Below are positions 26,885-36,356 of a DNA stretch of 64,000 nt, in pieces. The stretch covers positions 744,001 to 808,000 of the forward strand of contig CAWCSS010000009.1 of the NCBI GenBank assembly GCA_963798325.1. The letters run 5' to 3'. Every line of letters starts with the position of its first letter. Position 1 is the first letter of the stretch. This DNA is from Solirubrobacter sp963798325 (GTDB lineage Bacteria > Actinomycetota > Thermoleophilia > Solirubrobacterales > Solirubrobacteraceae). The notes beneath the pieces are model-generated. The model saw only the letters and a program-made list of their open reading frames with translations, had not been told where the DNA came from and made no database searches. The position numbers and the translations under genes are program-made.

Positions 26885-29800
26885 ACGTCGGCGTCGGACT
26901 GGGCGTCGCGGCCACCGTGAACGTCCTCGTCGCCGGCGACGGATCGGTCCGGCCGTTGCTGGTCGCGCGAACCGACAGCGTGTACGACCCGCCGGCGGTC
27001 GTCGTGTACGCCTGAGGTGAGCTGCACGACACGTAGCCGTCGGACCCCGCGGGCCGGTCCAGTTTGCACTCGAACGTCGAGCCACCCAGCGTCGCGTGGA
27101 ACGTGAACACCGGCGCCGTGACGCTCGTGACGCCCGTCGGGCCGTCATCGATCCACGTGTCCGGCGGCGAGCCATCGACCACGAACAGCCCCGAATGCGC
27201 GAACCCGGGGTCGGGATTCCCGGCCGCGTCGATCGCCCGCACGAAGAGCGCGTACTCGACCCCGCCGGCCAGCGGACCGAGCGTCAGCGGCGACGAGCAC
27301 GGCTCGAAGGCGCCCGGCGTCTCCACCGTGTCCAGCCGGCACTCGAACGAGCCCGGCTCATTCGAGGAGAACGTGAACGTCGGCGTGTCGTCGGTCGTCG
27401 AGCCGGTCGGACCGGAGACGATCGTCGTGGTCGGCGCAACGGTGTCGACCGTGAACGAGCGGGTCGCCGGCGTCGCGTCCGTGCCTCCTGGGCCGCTCGC
27501 GCGGACCGAGAACGTGTATGCCCCGTTGGCCGTCGTCGTGTACGCCCGCGGCGATGTGCAGCCGCCGTAGCCGCCCGCGCTGGAGGGCGTGTCGAGCTTG
27601 CACTCGAACGTCGATCCGGCCGCCGATGACGAGAACGCGAACGACGGCGCCGTCAGGTTGGTCCGCCCGGACGGCCCGCTCGTGATGGTCGTCTCCGGCG
27701 GGTCGGGCACGATCGTGAACGAGCGCGGCGCCGTGGCCACGTTCCCGGCCGCGTCCCTCGCCCGCGCCACGAACGTGTAGGCCCCGTCCGGCAGCGAGTC
27801 GTAGCCCGTCGGGCACGCCTCGAACGCGCCGGTTCGCCCCGGCCCGGCGAGCGCGCAGTCCCAGCGGTCGATCGGTTCGTTGGCGGAGAACGCGAAGGAC
27901 ACGGTCCTCTGGGTCGTGGTCCCGGATGGGCCGGACGTGATCGTCACGACGGGCGGGGTCGTGTCGACGGTGAACGACTGGCTGGCGGGCGTCGCGTCGG
28001 TGACCGCGCCCACGGTCCCGCGGACCGCGAACGTGTAGGTGCCGTCGGCGAGGCCGCTGAAGGCATACGGTGACGTGCAACTCGCGTAGCTGCCACTCGC
28101 CGCGCCAGGCCCGTCGAGCTTGCACTGCGTCGTCGCACCCGCCGCGGACGTGAACGCGAACTGCCCCGACCTGGAGCCGTACGCGCCCCTCGGGCCGGCG
28201 GTGATCATCGTGTTGCCGATGGTGAACGAGAGCGTCGCGGGCGTCCGGTCGTAGTTCCCGGCCGGAATCCCACGCGCGCACCGAGAACGTGTAGGTGCCG
28301 CTCTGCGGGGTCGGCGACGTCCACGGCGAGGTGCACCCGCTGTAGTAGGCGTTCCCGGCTGGGCCGTTGAGCTCGCAGGTGAACGTGCTGCCCGGGTCCG
28401 ACGACGTGAACGAGAACGTCTGCGTTCCTCCGCTCGCCTGCGGGGGAGGACCACCCGTGACCGTCGTCTCGGGCGCGACCGTGTCGACGGTGAACGTGCT
28501 CGTGGCCGGCGTCGGGTCGGCGCCGCGCGGGCCGACGGCGCGGACCGAGAACGTGTAAGCGCCATTGGCGGTCGTGGCGTACGACTGCCCTGACGCGCAC
28601 ACCGCGTAGCCGCCCGCGCCCGAGGGCGTGTCGAGCTTGCACTCGAACGTGGAGCCGGCGGCCGAGGCCGTGAAGTCGAACCTGGAGCTCGTCTGGTTCG
28701 TCGCGCTGGGCGGACCGCTCGTGATCGTCGTGTCGGGGACGGTCTCGACGGTGAACGTGCGCGCCGACATCGTGGCGTTCCCCGCCGGGTCCGTCGCGCG
28801 GACGGTGAACGCGTAGGCGCCGTCAGCGAGCGAGCTGTAGGCCTTCGGCGACGTGCAGGGCGTGAAGCTGCCGGCCGCGGTCCCCGGCCCGTCGAGCTTG
28901 CACGCGAGCGCGGAGCCAGGCACCGCGGGCGTGAACGTGAACGCGGGTGCCGCGTCGGTGATCGTGCCCGAGGGGCCGCCGGTGATCGTCGTCACGGCGG
29001 GCGTGCCGGTCTCGCCGTCCAGGCGGCCGACCAGGAACCGGTTGGGCCAGTCGGACCAGGTGCCGCCGTAGCCGACGATGGCGATCTGGCCGTCGGGTGC
29101 GATCGCGGTGGCGGCCGCGCCCTGCTCCTGCCCTCCCGGCAGGTCCCCCCACTCCCCCCACGAGCCTGTGCCCGCCCCTCCGTCCGCGCCGAGGCCCGCG
29201 GCCAGGAGGTTGATGCCGTAGTTGCCCGAGATCCAGTCGGACCAGTACTGATCACCGACCGCCACGATGTCGCCGTTGGCGGGCTGGATCGCGATGCCGT
29301 TCAGCGCGCCCCCGTACTCGCCGAAGTCGATGCTCTTGCGGCCTGCGATGCCGAACGACCAGTCGAGCGTGCCATCGGCGAGATACCGCGCGAACGCGAA
29401 CTGGCCGTTGTGACCCGCGCTGACGATCCGGCCGTCGGACTGGATGCCCAGGCCCCGGATGTCGTGCGCGTCGTCGAACACAACGCCGTCGGCGCCGAAG
29501 GACGGGTCGAGCGACCCATCGGGCCTGAGCCGCAGCAGGTGATGGCCACCGCCGACGAGCACCTTGCCGTCGTCCTGGAGCGCCAGGGCTTCGCCGTTGA
29601 CCGAGTCGCCGACGTTGAGCGTCAGCATTCCGTCGCCGGAGAACGACGGGTCCAGCGACCCATCGGTCCGGTAGCGCGCCAGCGCCAGGCTCCACGGGGA
29701 CTCGCTCGCGCCCGTGTCGATCGACTCGCCGAGGACGACGATCTTGCCGTCGGGCTGGAGCGCGGCGGCGTTGACCCGCTCGTACACGCCGAAGTCGGTC

Positions 29801-30411
29801 GTGACGATGCCGCCCGTTCCGAAGGAGGGGTCGAGCGAGCCGTCGGCGCGGTAGCGCACGAGCACGAAGTCGCCGGACGGGCTGCGCCCCGTGGACCCGG
29901 CCACCAGGATCTTGCCGTCAGCCTGGATCATCACGTCGGAGGCCCCGGCGTAGCGCGCGGCGTCGATGTCCGTCGTCAGCTTGCCGTCCTGGCTGAAGGA
30001 GGTGTCCAGCGAGAGGTCCGGGTTGTACCGCACGACCGCGATCGCGGCGAAGTTCTCGTCGCCGTCCCCGCGCCACACGTAGGTGCCGCCGGCGACGACG
30101 AGCCTGCCGTCCGCCATGAACGCGGCGCTCGACGCCCCGCTCGAGTCCCAGTAGGCCGGGGTCTTCGACACCTCCGTGAACGTCCACCGGCCGTCGGCGT
30201 GGGCCGGGGCGGCGCCGACCAGCGTCACCGCCACCAGCGTCGTGATGCCTCGCACCGTCGTCAGCCAGCCCATGCCGAGCTCCTCGTCGCGGATTCGCAG
30301 CGGCATCCTCTCCGCTCCGCGACACGAGCGCCATAAGGGATCTCCCTATTTGTTCACCGAGCTCGGCGGCGGTTGCGCTCGCCCGGACGCCGTGGCATAT
30401 CCTGGGCGGCG

Positions 30412-30735
30412 ATGGTGACGGTGCCGGAGCAGATCGTCCACCTGCAGCCGGAGGCGGCCGCGCTCCTGCAGCGCGCCCAGGAGCTCTCGCACGCCGACCG
30501 GCTCGACGACTGCCGTGAGGTGATCCAGGCGGTGCTGGACGGCGCCGACTACCCGGCCCCCACCGACCCACGGCTCGTATTCGCCGAGCAGTTCGCGTTC
30601 AGCGTGGGCAGCGTGACCGACGCGCAGGTGCAGGCGCTGGGCATGCCCGACGAGGAGCTCTGGGCGTTCGTGTGCGCGATCTACGAGCTCGACATGGGAT
30701 TGCGCCTGGAGCGCGTGGCGGAGGCGGTGCTGTGA
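30412..30735 (+). CDS. Small hypothetical protein upstream of CMD-family protein
   Basis: A 107-residue, mostly helical acidic protein (VTVPEQIVHLQPEAAALLQRAQ at the start, MGLRLERVAEAVL at the end). I do not recognise the family. Its stop overlaps the start of the carboxymuconolactone-decarboxylase-like gene (GTGA). That tight coupling suggests the two work together, possibly as split halves of an AhpD-like helical unit, since both are of that general size and helical. ATG 30412 is chosen because homology-free upstream codons read through the short spacer. Confidence 0.65.
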   Translation: MVTVPEQIVHLQPEAAALLQRAQELSHADRLDDCREVIQAVLDGADYPAPTDPRLVFAEQFAFSVGSVTDAQVQALGMPDEELWAFVCAIYELDMGLRLERVAEAVL

Positions 30736-31232
30736 GGATCGGGCCGCCGACGAAATCCGGCCGCTACGGGACCGAGCTCGATGCCGCGATGTCCGCGTTC
30801 GAGAACGCCGTCGTGCGCGCCGACGCCCTCGACCCGATCACCACCGAGCTGGTGCGCCTGCGCTGCGCGCGCATCCACGATTGCCGTCGCTGTCAGACGG
30901 TCCGCGACGACGCGGCCTTCGAGGCCGGCTTCGACGAGGAGCTCGGCGCCAAGGTCGACACGTACGAGACGTCCGACCTCGAGCCGCGCCACAAGGCCGC
31001 GCTGCGCCTGGCCGACGCGATGATCCTCGGCGCCCCGATCGATCGCGAGGACGCCCGCGCGCACTTCAGCGACGAAGAGATCGCCGAGCTGCTGTTGGAC
31101 GTGGTCAAGTGGAGCGTGCAGAAGCCGCTGGTCGCGCTGCGGATCGAGCCCGCCCCCAACGACGGCGCGCTCACCCGCATGCGCGCCGACGAGAGCGGCG
31201 CGTACCGCATCGGAGCCGTCCTGCAGGCGTAG
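30732..31232 (+). CDS. Carboxymuconolactone decarboxylase / AhpD-like family protein
   Basis: 166 residues from GTG 30732. It is helical throughout, with the redox-type motif CARIHDCRRCQTVRDDA (CxxC at about residues 50-53, preceded by a third Cys). This is the AhpD-like arrangement found across the CMD superfamily. It continues with LEPRHKAALRLADAMI, the conserved second helix pair. AhpD-like proteins reduce peroxides or partner thiols, while decarboxylases of the family lack CxxC, so a redox role is more likely. It is followed 9 bp later by an acyl-CoA ligase. Confidence 0.8.
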   Translation: MRIGPPTKSGRYGTELDAAMSAFENAVVRADALDPITTELVRLRCARIHDCRRCQTVRDDAAFEAGFDEELGAKVDTYETSDLEPRHKAALRLADAMILGAPIDREDARAHFSDEEIAELLLDVVKWSVQKPLVALRIEPAPNDGALTRMRADESGAYRIGAVLQA

Positions 31233-31241
31233 ACTCCGTCC

Positions 31242-32813
31242 ATGGAGCGAGAGACCGTGGCGAGCCTCGCGGCGTTGCTCGAGCGCGCCGCCGAGCGGTT
31301 CCCGGACGCCGGCGTGGTGTTCGACGCGGACCGCCAGACCTACGCGCAGCTCCTGGCCTCCGCGACGGGCTACGCGGGCCGGTTGCGGGCGCTGGGCGTC
31401 AGGCCGGGCGACAAGGTCGGGATCTTCGCGGGCGACCGGCCCGAGTACCTCCACGCGCTGTACGGCGCGATCCTCATCGGCGCGGTCGCGGTACCGGTCA
31501 ACGGCCGCTTCAAGGTCCGCGAGCTCACGCACGCGATCTCCAACGCCGAGATCAAGGTGCTCTTCACCGGCGTCGGCGTCGGCGACCATGCGGGGTTGAT
31601 CGCGCAGTCCGGGGCGGACGTCGAGCACGTCATCTGCTGGGACGAAGGCTTCGAGGCGTTCGAGGCCCTCGAGCCCGTCGCGGGTGAACGTCCGGACCTG
31701 ACGCTCAGGGATCCCGCGATGCTGATGTACACCTCGGGCACGACCGCGATGCCCAAGGGCTGCGTCCTCCCCCACGAGGCGCTCGTGCGTCCCGCCTACG
31801 CGATGCGCGACCGCTTCCTGCTCACGGACACCGACCGCATGTGGGACGCGCTGCCGCTGTTTCACCTCGCCTCGCTGCTGCCCCTGCACGCGTGCATGCT
31901 CGCGGGCACCACGTACGTCGCCATGCGCCATTTCGCACCGAAGGACGCGCTCGCGCAGATGGAGCGCGAGCGCTGCACGACGGCCTTCCCGGCGTTCGAG
32001 ACGCTGTGGCTGGCGGTGATCAACCACCCGGACTTCGCCTCCACGGACCTCAGCGCGATGCGGCTGGTGCTCAACGTCGGCACCCGCGAGCGCCTGGAGC
32101 AGATGCAGGCGAAGATGCCGTGGGCGACGCAGATCTCCTCCTACGGCTGCACCGAGCTCGGCGGCGTGTGCGCGTACGGCCACGTCGAGGACCCGCCGGA
32201 TATCCGGGCGAGCACCTCCGGGCGCCCGTTCCCGGGCATGGAGGTCCGCGTCGTCGACCCCGAGACCGGCGACACGCAACCGCCCGACGCGATCGGCGAG
32301 ATCATCTGCCGCGGCCACTCGATGTTCGCCGGCTACCACCGGGAGCCGGAGCTGACCGCGCAGGTCATCGACGACGAGGGCTTCTTCCACACCGGCGACC
32401 TCGGGGCGCTCGATCGCGACGGCCGGATCATGTACCGCGGCCGGCTGAAGGACATGCTCAAGGTCGGCGGCGAGAACGTCGGCGCGGCCGAGATCGAGGG
32501 TCACCTGGCGCTGCACCCCGCCGTCGAGATCGTGCAGGTGGTCGGCGTGCGCGACGCCCGCTACACCGAGGTGCCGGTGGCGTTCGTGCAGCTGTGCGCC
32601 AACGCGACCGCGACCGAGCAGGAGCTGATCGAGCACTGCCACGGGCAGATCGCGACGTTCAAGGTGCCGCGCTACGTCCGCTTCGTCACCGAGTGGCCGA
32701 TGTCCGGGACGAAGATCCAGAAGTTCCGCCTGCGCGAGCAGATCAGCGCCGAGCTTGACGCCGCCGGTCTCGCGGAGGCGCCGCGCCTGGCGTCCGCGAC
32801 GCCGGCGGGGTGA
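31242..32813 (+). CDS. AMP-binding acyl-CoA ligase
   Basis: 523 residues with the P-loop MYTSGTTAMPKG (about 162-173), SYGCTELGG as A5, GRLKDMLKVGGENV, and the adenylation Lys at about 491 (SGTKIQKF). It forms an acyl-CoA from a free acid. It follows the CMD-family gene by 9 bp and is convergent with another ligase, with which it shares 71 bp of overlapping 3' ends. It is most like that neighbour in architecture, with a short linker before the P-loop, which suggests a common ancestor. Confidence 0.92.
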   Translation: MERETVASLAALLERAAERFPDAGVVFDADRQTYAQLLASATGYAGRLRALGVRPGDKVGIFAGDRPEYLHALYGAILIGAVAVPVNGRFKVRELTHAISNAEIKVLFTGVGVGDHAGLIAQSGADVEHVICWDEGFEAFEALEPVAGERPDLTLRDPAMLMYTSGTTAMPKGCVLPHEALVRPAYAMRDRFLLTDTDRMWDALPLFHLASLLPLHACMLAGTTYVAMRHFAPKDALAQMERERCTTAFPAFETLWLAVINHPDFASTDLSAMRLVLNVGTRERLEQMQAKMPWATQISSYGCTELGGVCAYGHVEDPPDIRASTSGRPFPGMEVRVVDPETGDTQPPDAIGEIICRGHSMFAGYHREPELTAQVIDDEGFFHTGDLGALDRDGRIMYRGRLKDMLKVGGENVGAAEIEGHLALHPAVEIVQVVGVRDARYTEVPVAFVQLCANATATEQELIEHCHGQIATFKVPRYVRFVTEWPMSGTKIQKFRLREQISAELDAAGLAEAPRLASATPAG

Positions 32814-34239
32814 GCTTCGGCGCGAAGCGCACACCAGCGTCCGAGAGCTCCGCGGCGATCAGTTCGCGGAGCCGGAACTTCTGGATCTTGGTGCCCGACA
32901 TCGGCCAGTCCTCGACGATCCGCAGGTAGCGCGGGATCTTGTACGTCGCGACCTGGCCGTAGCAGTAGTCGACGACCTCGTCGTGCGTCAGCGTGGCCCC
33001 GGGGCGCAGCATGACGTACGCGCACGCCACCTCCTGCAGGCGCTCGTCGGGCGCGGCGACGATCTGCACCTCCGCGATCGCGGGGTGCTCGGCCAGGAAG
33101 CCCTCGATCTCGGCCGCGGCGACGTTCTCCCCGCCCACCTTGAGCATGTCCTTCAGGCGCCCGATGAAGGTCAGGCGACCTGCCTGATCGAGCGAGCCGA
33201 GGTCGCCGGTGTGGAAGAACCCGTCGGCGTCGAAGGCGGCCGCGGTCTGCTCCGGGTCGCGGTAGTAGCCGTCGAACAGCGCCGCGCCCCGGTAACAGAT
33301 CTCGCCGCGCTCACCGGGTCCGAGCACCTCGTCTCCGAGCATGATCCGCACCTCCATGCCCTCGAACGGGCGCCCGGCGGACCCGACGCGGTACTCCAGC
33401 GGATCGTCGAGATGGCTCAGCGCGAGCACGCCGCCGCCCTCGGTCCCCCCGTAGGGCGAGATCAGCGTGACCCATGGCGTGCGCGCGGCGAACGCGCGCA
33501 GCCGCTCGGGCACGCCGTTGACGTTGACCAGCCGCAGCGCCGAGAGGTCGTACTCGGCGAACCGCGGGTGGTCGAGCACCGCCGCCCAGATCAGGTCGAA
33601 GGCCGCGAACGCGACCGTGCACGACGCCAGCGCCTCCAGCGCCGCGCCCGCCTCGAAGTGCTCGAGGCCGACGTAGGTGGCGCCGGTGACCAGGCAGGCG
33701 TTCAGCGGCAGGATCGAGGCGAGGTGAAACAGCGGCAGCGGGTCCCACATGCGGTCGCCGTGGCGGATCGGGAACCGTTGCTCGCCGAAGATCGTCGCGG
33801 TGCTCACGAGCGAGTCGTGCGAGAGCAGGCAGCCCTTCGGGTGGGCGGTCGTGCCCGACGTGTACATGATCATCGCCGGGTCACGGACGTCGAGCGCCAC
33901 GTCGTCGCCGTCGGCCGAGGGCTCGGAGCGCAACAGCACGTTGATCCCCGCGTGCTCGACCACGTAGGCGACCTCGCGCTCCTTGAAGCGGCCGTTGATC
34001 GGCACCGGGATCGCGCCCAGGCGCATCGCCCCGTAGATCGCGACCAGCATCCCCGGCCGGTTGGGCATCAGCACGCCGACGCGATCGCCGCCCTGCACGC
34101 CCTGGTCGCGCAGCGCCCTCGCGCACGCGCGCGTGCGAGAAGCGAAGTCGGCGAACGTGAGGCGCTCGTCCGGCCAGACGAGCGCGTCCGTGTCCGGCCA
34201 CCGGAGCGCCGCGCGGTCGACGAGCTCGACGACGTTCAT
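32743..34239 (-). CDS. AMP-binding acyl-CoA ligase
   Basis: 498 residues. P-loop MYTSGTTAHPKG at 126-136, SPYGGTEGGG, GRLKDMLKVGGENVAAAEIE, and Lys in SGTKIQKF. The region between the N-terminal lobe and the P-loop is about 60 residues shorter than in the ligases at 6865 and 8448. Its last 24 codons overlap the convergent ligase at 31242-32813. ATG 34239 overlaps the stop of the flavoprotein upstream by one base, so flavoprotein and ligase are an operon under the ACAAC/GTTGT operator. Confidence 0.92.
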   Translation of the reverse strand: MNVVELVDRAALRWPDTDALVWPDERLTFADFASRTRACARALRDQGVQGGDRVGVLMPNRPGMLVAIYGAMRLGAIPVPINGRFKEREVAYVVEHAGINVLLRSEPSADGDDVALDVRDPAMIMYTSGTTAHPKGCLLSHDSLVSTATIFGEQRFPIRHGDRMWDPLPLFHLASILPLNACLVTGATYVGLEHFEAGAALEALASCTVAFAAFDLIWAAVLDHPRFAEYDLSALRLVNVNGVPERLRAFAARTPWVTLISPYGGTEGGGVLALSHLDDPLEYRVGSAGRPFEGMEVRIMLGDEVLGPGERGEICYRGAALFDGYYRDPEQTAAAFDADGFFHTGDLGSLDQAGRLTFIGRLKDMLKVGGENVAAAEIEGFLAEHPAIAEVQIVAAPDERLQEVACAYVMLRPGATLTHDEVVDYCYGQVATYKIPRYLRIVEDWPMSGTKIQKFRLRELIAAELSDAGVRFAPKLTPPASRTPGAAPPRDRRRQARR

Positions 34240-35723
34240 CAGTCCGCCGCGGCCGCGTCCCCGGCGCGGAAGCCGAACGTGAGCCCTTGGCCGAGCGTGC
34301 CGCCCGCCCCCGGGTAGGCCATGCCGAACGCACTGGCGGCGGCGTTGCCGCAGGCGTAGAGCCCGGGGATGACGCCGTCGTTGATCGACCGGACACGGCC
34401 GTCGGGGTCGGTCTTCGGGCCGCCCTTGGTGCTCAGGCAGCCGGGCACGACGCGCAGCGCGTAGTACGGGCCCGCCTGGAGCGGCCCGATCTCGCCGATG
34501 AAGCGGTCGTAGGGATACGACCCGCGGCCGAAGTCGGGGTCCTCACCGTGCTGCGCGCTCTCGTTGAAGCGCTCGACCGTGGCCTCCAGCGCGCCGGCGG
34601 GCAGGCCGATCTCGGCCGCCAGCGCCGCCGGCGTGTCGGCCTTGATCAGCCAGTCCGGGTCGGCATCGCGCCTGCTCAGCGGCCCGAGCCGGTACGAGGT
34701 GCGATACGTGTGGTCGAAGATCAGCCATGCCGGGATGTGCGGGAACGCGTACTCGCTCGGGTTGAAGTTCTGCAGCGTGCGCCCGAGGTCGTTGTAGTTC
34801 TGCGCCTCGTTGACGAAGCGCCTGCCGGTCCCGTCGACCAGCAGCGAGCCCTTGCGCGCCCGCTCGGTGAGGATCAGCCGGTTCATCGGCACGCCGTCGA
34901 TCGTCTCACCCGGGATCGAGATCGCGGGGCACCACCAGGCCTCGCTCATGTTCCCCAGCTGCGCGCCCTCGGCGATCGCCAGCCGCAGGCCGTCGCCCTT
35001 CGCGCTCGGCGCCCCCACCGGCGCGAGCAGCGGCCCGCGCAGGAACGCCTTGACCAGCTGCTCGTCACGCTCGAACCCGCCGGTGGCGATGATCACCGCG
35101 TCGGCGTCCGGGCGTTGGCGCACACGCACGCCGGTCTCGATCTCGACGCCCGCGTCCAGGCACGCCTCGAGCAGCCCGGCGAGCAGCGCCCGGCCCATCG
35201 TGATCGTGCCCCGCGCACGGCGCTCGGCGAGCCGCTCGCGGTTGATGTCCCCGCCCGCGAGCTCGACGTAGGTGATCGGACCGGTGACGTTCGGCGCGTC
35301 GCGGATCATCTCCGCGACCTCCGGACGGGGGTCGTACGGCTGGGGCTCCAGCGTGCGCCCGCCCTGCTCGCGCCCGCCCTCGAACTCGGCGTGGTAGTCG
35401 CAGTAGGGGATCGCCTGCAGCTTGATGGCGGTCTCGCGCTGCAGGCGGGCGGCGGTCGGGCCGGCCTCGCGGGCGAAGACCTGGAGCATCTCGTCGTCGG
35501 CGTCGCCGAGCGAGAGCGCGCGCAGGTAGGCGAGCGCGAGCTCGGGCGTGTCGTCCTCCAGCCCCGCGTGGGCCGGGAGCCAGGCGTTGCCGCCTGAGAG
35601 CGCGGTGGTCCCGCCGAGGCGGTCCTCCTGCTCGTAGACGGTGACGCCGGCGCCGCCCTTGGCCGCGGCGAGCGCGGCGGCCAGGCCTGAGGCGCCGCTG
35701 CCGATGACGGCGACGGTCTTCAT
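34239..35723 (-). CDS. FAD-dependent dehydrogenase (KstD / fumarate-reductase-like)
   Basis: 494 residues. The FAD motif GSGASGLAAALAAAKGG starts at residue 8, followed by GGTTALSGGNAWLP and, near the end, GLYACGNAAASAFGMAYPGAGGTLGQGLTFGF, which closes the FAD site. The layout is that of 3-ketosteroid-delta1-dehydrogenases and flavocytochrome-c/fumarate reductase flavoproteins. Without a structural comparison the steroid assignment is tentative. It is divergent from a TetR gene across a 62-bp gap full of ACAAC/GTTGT half-sites and precedes an acyl-CoA ligase. Confidence 0.85.
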   Translation of the reverse strand: MKTVAVIGSGASGLAAALAAAKGGAGVTVYEQEDRLGGTTALSGGNAWLPAHAGLEDDTPELALAYLRALSLGDADDEMLQVFAREAGPTAARLQRETAIKLQAIPYCDYHAEFEGGREQGGRTLEPQPYDPRPEVAEMIRDAPNVTGPITYVELAGGDINRERLAERRARGTITMGRALLAGLLEACLDAGVEIETGVRVRQRPDADAVIIATGGFERDEQLVKAFLRGPLLAPVGAPSAKGDGLRLAIAEGAQLGNMSEAWWCPAISIPGETIDGVPMNRLILTERARKGSLLVDGTGRRFVNEAQNYNDLGRTLQNFNPSEYAFPHIPAWLIFDHTYRTSYRLGPLSRRDADPDWLIKADTPAALAAEIGLPAGALEATVERFNESAQHGEDPDFGRGSYPYDRFIGEIGPLQAGPYYALRVVPGCLSTKGGPKTDPDGRVRSINDGVIPGLYACGNAAASAFGMAYPGAGGTLGQGLTFGFRAGDAAAAD

Positions 35724-35744
35724 GTGGATGCTCTCTCCGTTGAG

Positions 35745-35773
35745 TACAACACCTGTTGTATAACAACCGTTGT
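35745..35773. promoter_or_regulatory. Four half-site operator between KstD-like gene and TetR gene
   Basis: TACAACA-CC-TGTTGTA (35745-35760) is a perfect inverted repeat. It is followed by ACAAC-C-GTTGT (35763-35773), so half-sites alternate ACAAC, GTTGT, ACAAC, GTTGT. TATTAT at 35773-35778 is a plausible -10 for the TetR gene, whose GTG follows at 35786. This pattern differs from the CCAAAC regulon and is probably the site of the adjacent TetR protein. Confidence 0.7.
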
Positions 35774-35785
35774 ATTATCCGTCAA

Positions 35786-36343
35786 GTGCCCCGAGTCGTC
35801 GACCACGATGCACGCCGCGCCGAAGTCGCCGCGGTCGCCGCCGACCTGATCGCCGAGCGCGGCCTGGACGGCGTCTCGGTGCGCGACGTCGCCGCCGCGG
35901 GCGGCTACAGCACGACCGTGGTCACGCACTACTTCGCGTCCAAGCGGGAGCTGCTGCTGCACGCCTACCGCTCGGCGGGCCTCGCCACCGAGCACCGCCT
36001 GCGACTGGTCACCGGTGACGATCGATTGCTGGCCATCTGCGAGGCGATCCTGCCCCTGGACGAGCCGCGCCGGCGAAGCTGGCAGACCTGGTTCGCGTTC
36101 TGGGGCGCCGCCGTCGCCGATAGCGAGCTGGCCGGGCTGCAGCGACGGCGCCTGCTGTGGTTCCGCGAGCTGCTCGCCCGCGAGCTGGGCGGCGACGAGG
36201 AGGCGGCCCGCGAGTTGCTCGTGCTCGTCCGCGGGATCGCCGCCGAGGCCGTCTTCGATCCCGACGACTGGCCCCCCGCACGCCAGACCGAGCTGGCCGC
36301 CAGGACGATCGAGCGTTTGGTCGCCAAACGGTCGGTTGGTTGA
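35786..36343 (+). CDS. TetR family transcriptional regulator
   Basis: 185 residues. The helix-turn-helix is GVSVRDVAAAGGYSTTVVTHYFASKRELLLHAY (about residues 30-62); the rest is the usual helical ligand domain (RRRSWQTWFAFWGAAVADSE). GTG 35786 is preferred because the TATTAT -10 ends 7 bp before it; upstream codons would lie in the operator. It likely represses itself and the KstD-like flavoprotein/ligase operon. The 3' end contains operator site 3 of the other regulon. Confidence 0.87.
   Translation: MPRVVDHDARRAEVAAVAADLIAERGLDGVSVRDVAAAGGYSTTVVTHYFASKRELLLHAYRSAGLATEHRLRLVTGDDRLLAICEAILPLDEPRRRSWQTWFAFWGAAVADSELAGLQRRRLLWFRELLARELGGDEEAARELLVLVRGIAAEAVFDPDDWPPARQTELAARTIERLVAKRSVG
36324..36339 (+). 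promoter_or_regulatory. Operator site 3 of the CCAAAC regulon (FAD oxidoreductase promoter)
   Basis: CCAAACGGTCGGTTGG, inside the last codons of the TetR gene. Upstream CGTTTGG (36314-36320) forms a second inverted repeat with CCAAACG (36324-36330), so two overlapping sites may exist. GATACT (36342-36347) is a candidate -10 for the gene starting at 36357. Confidence 0.72.
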
Positions 36344-36356
36344 TACTGTCGGCGGC

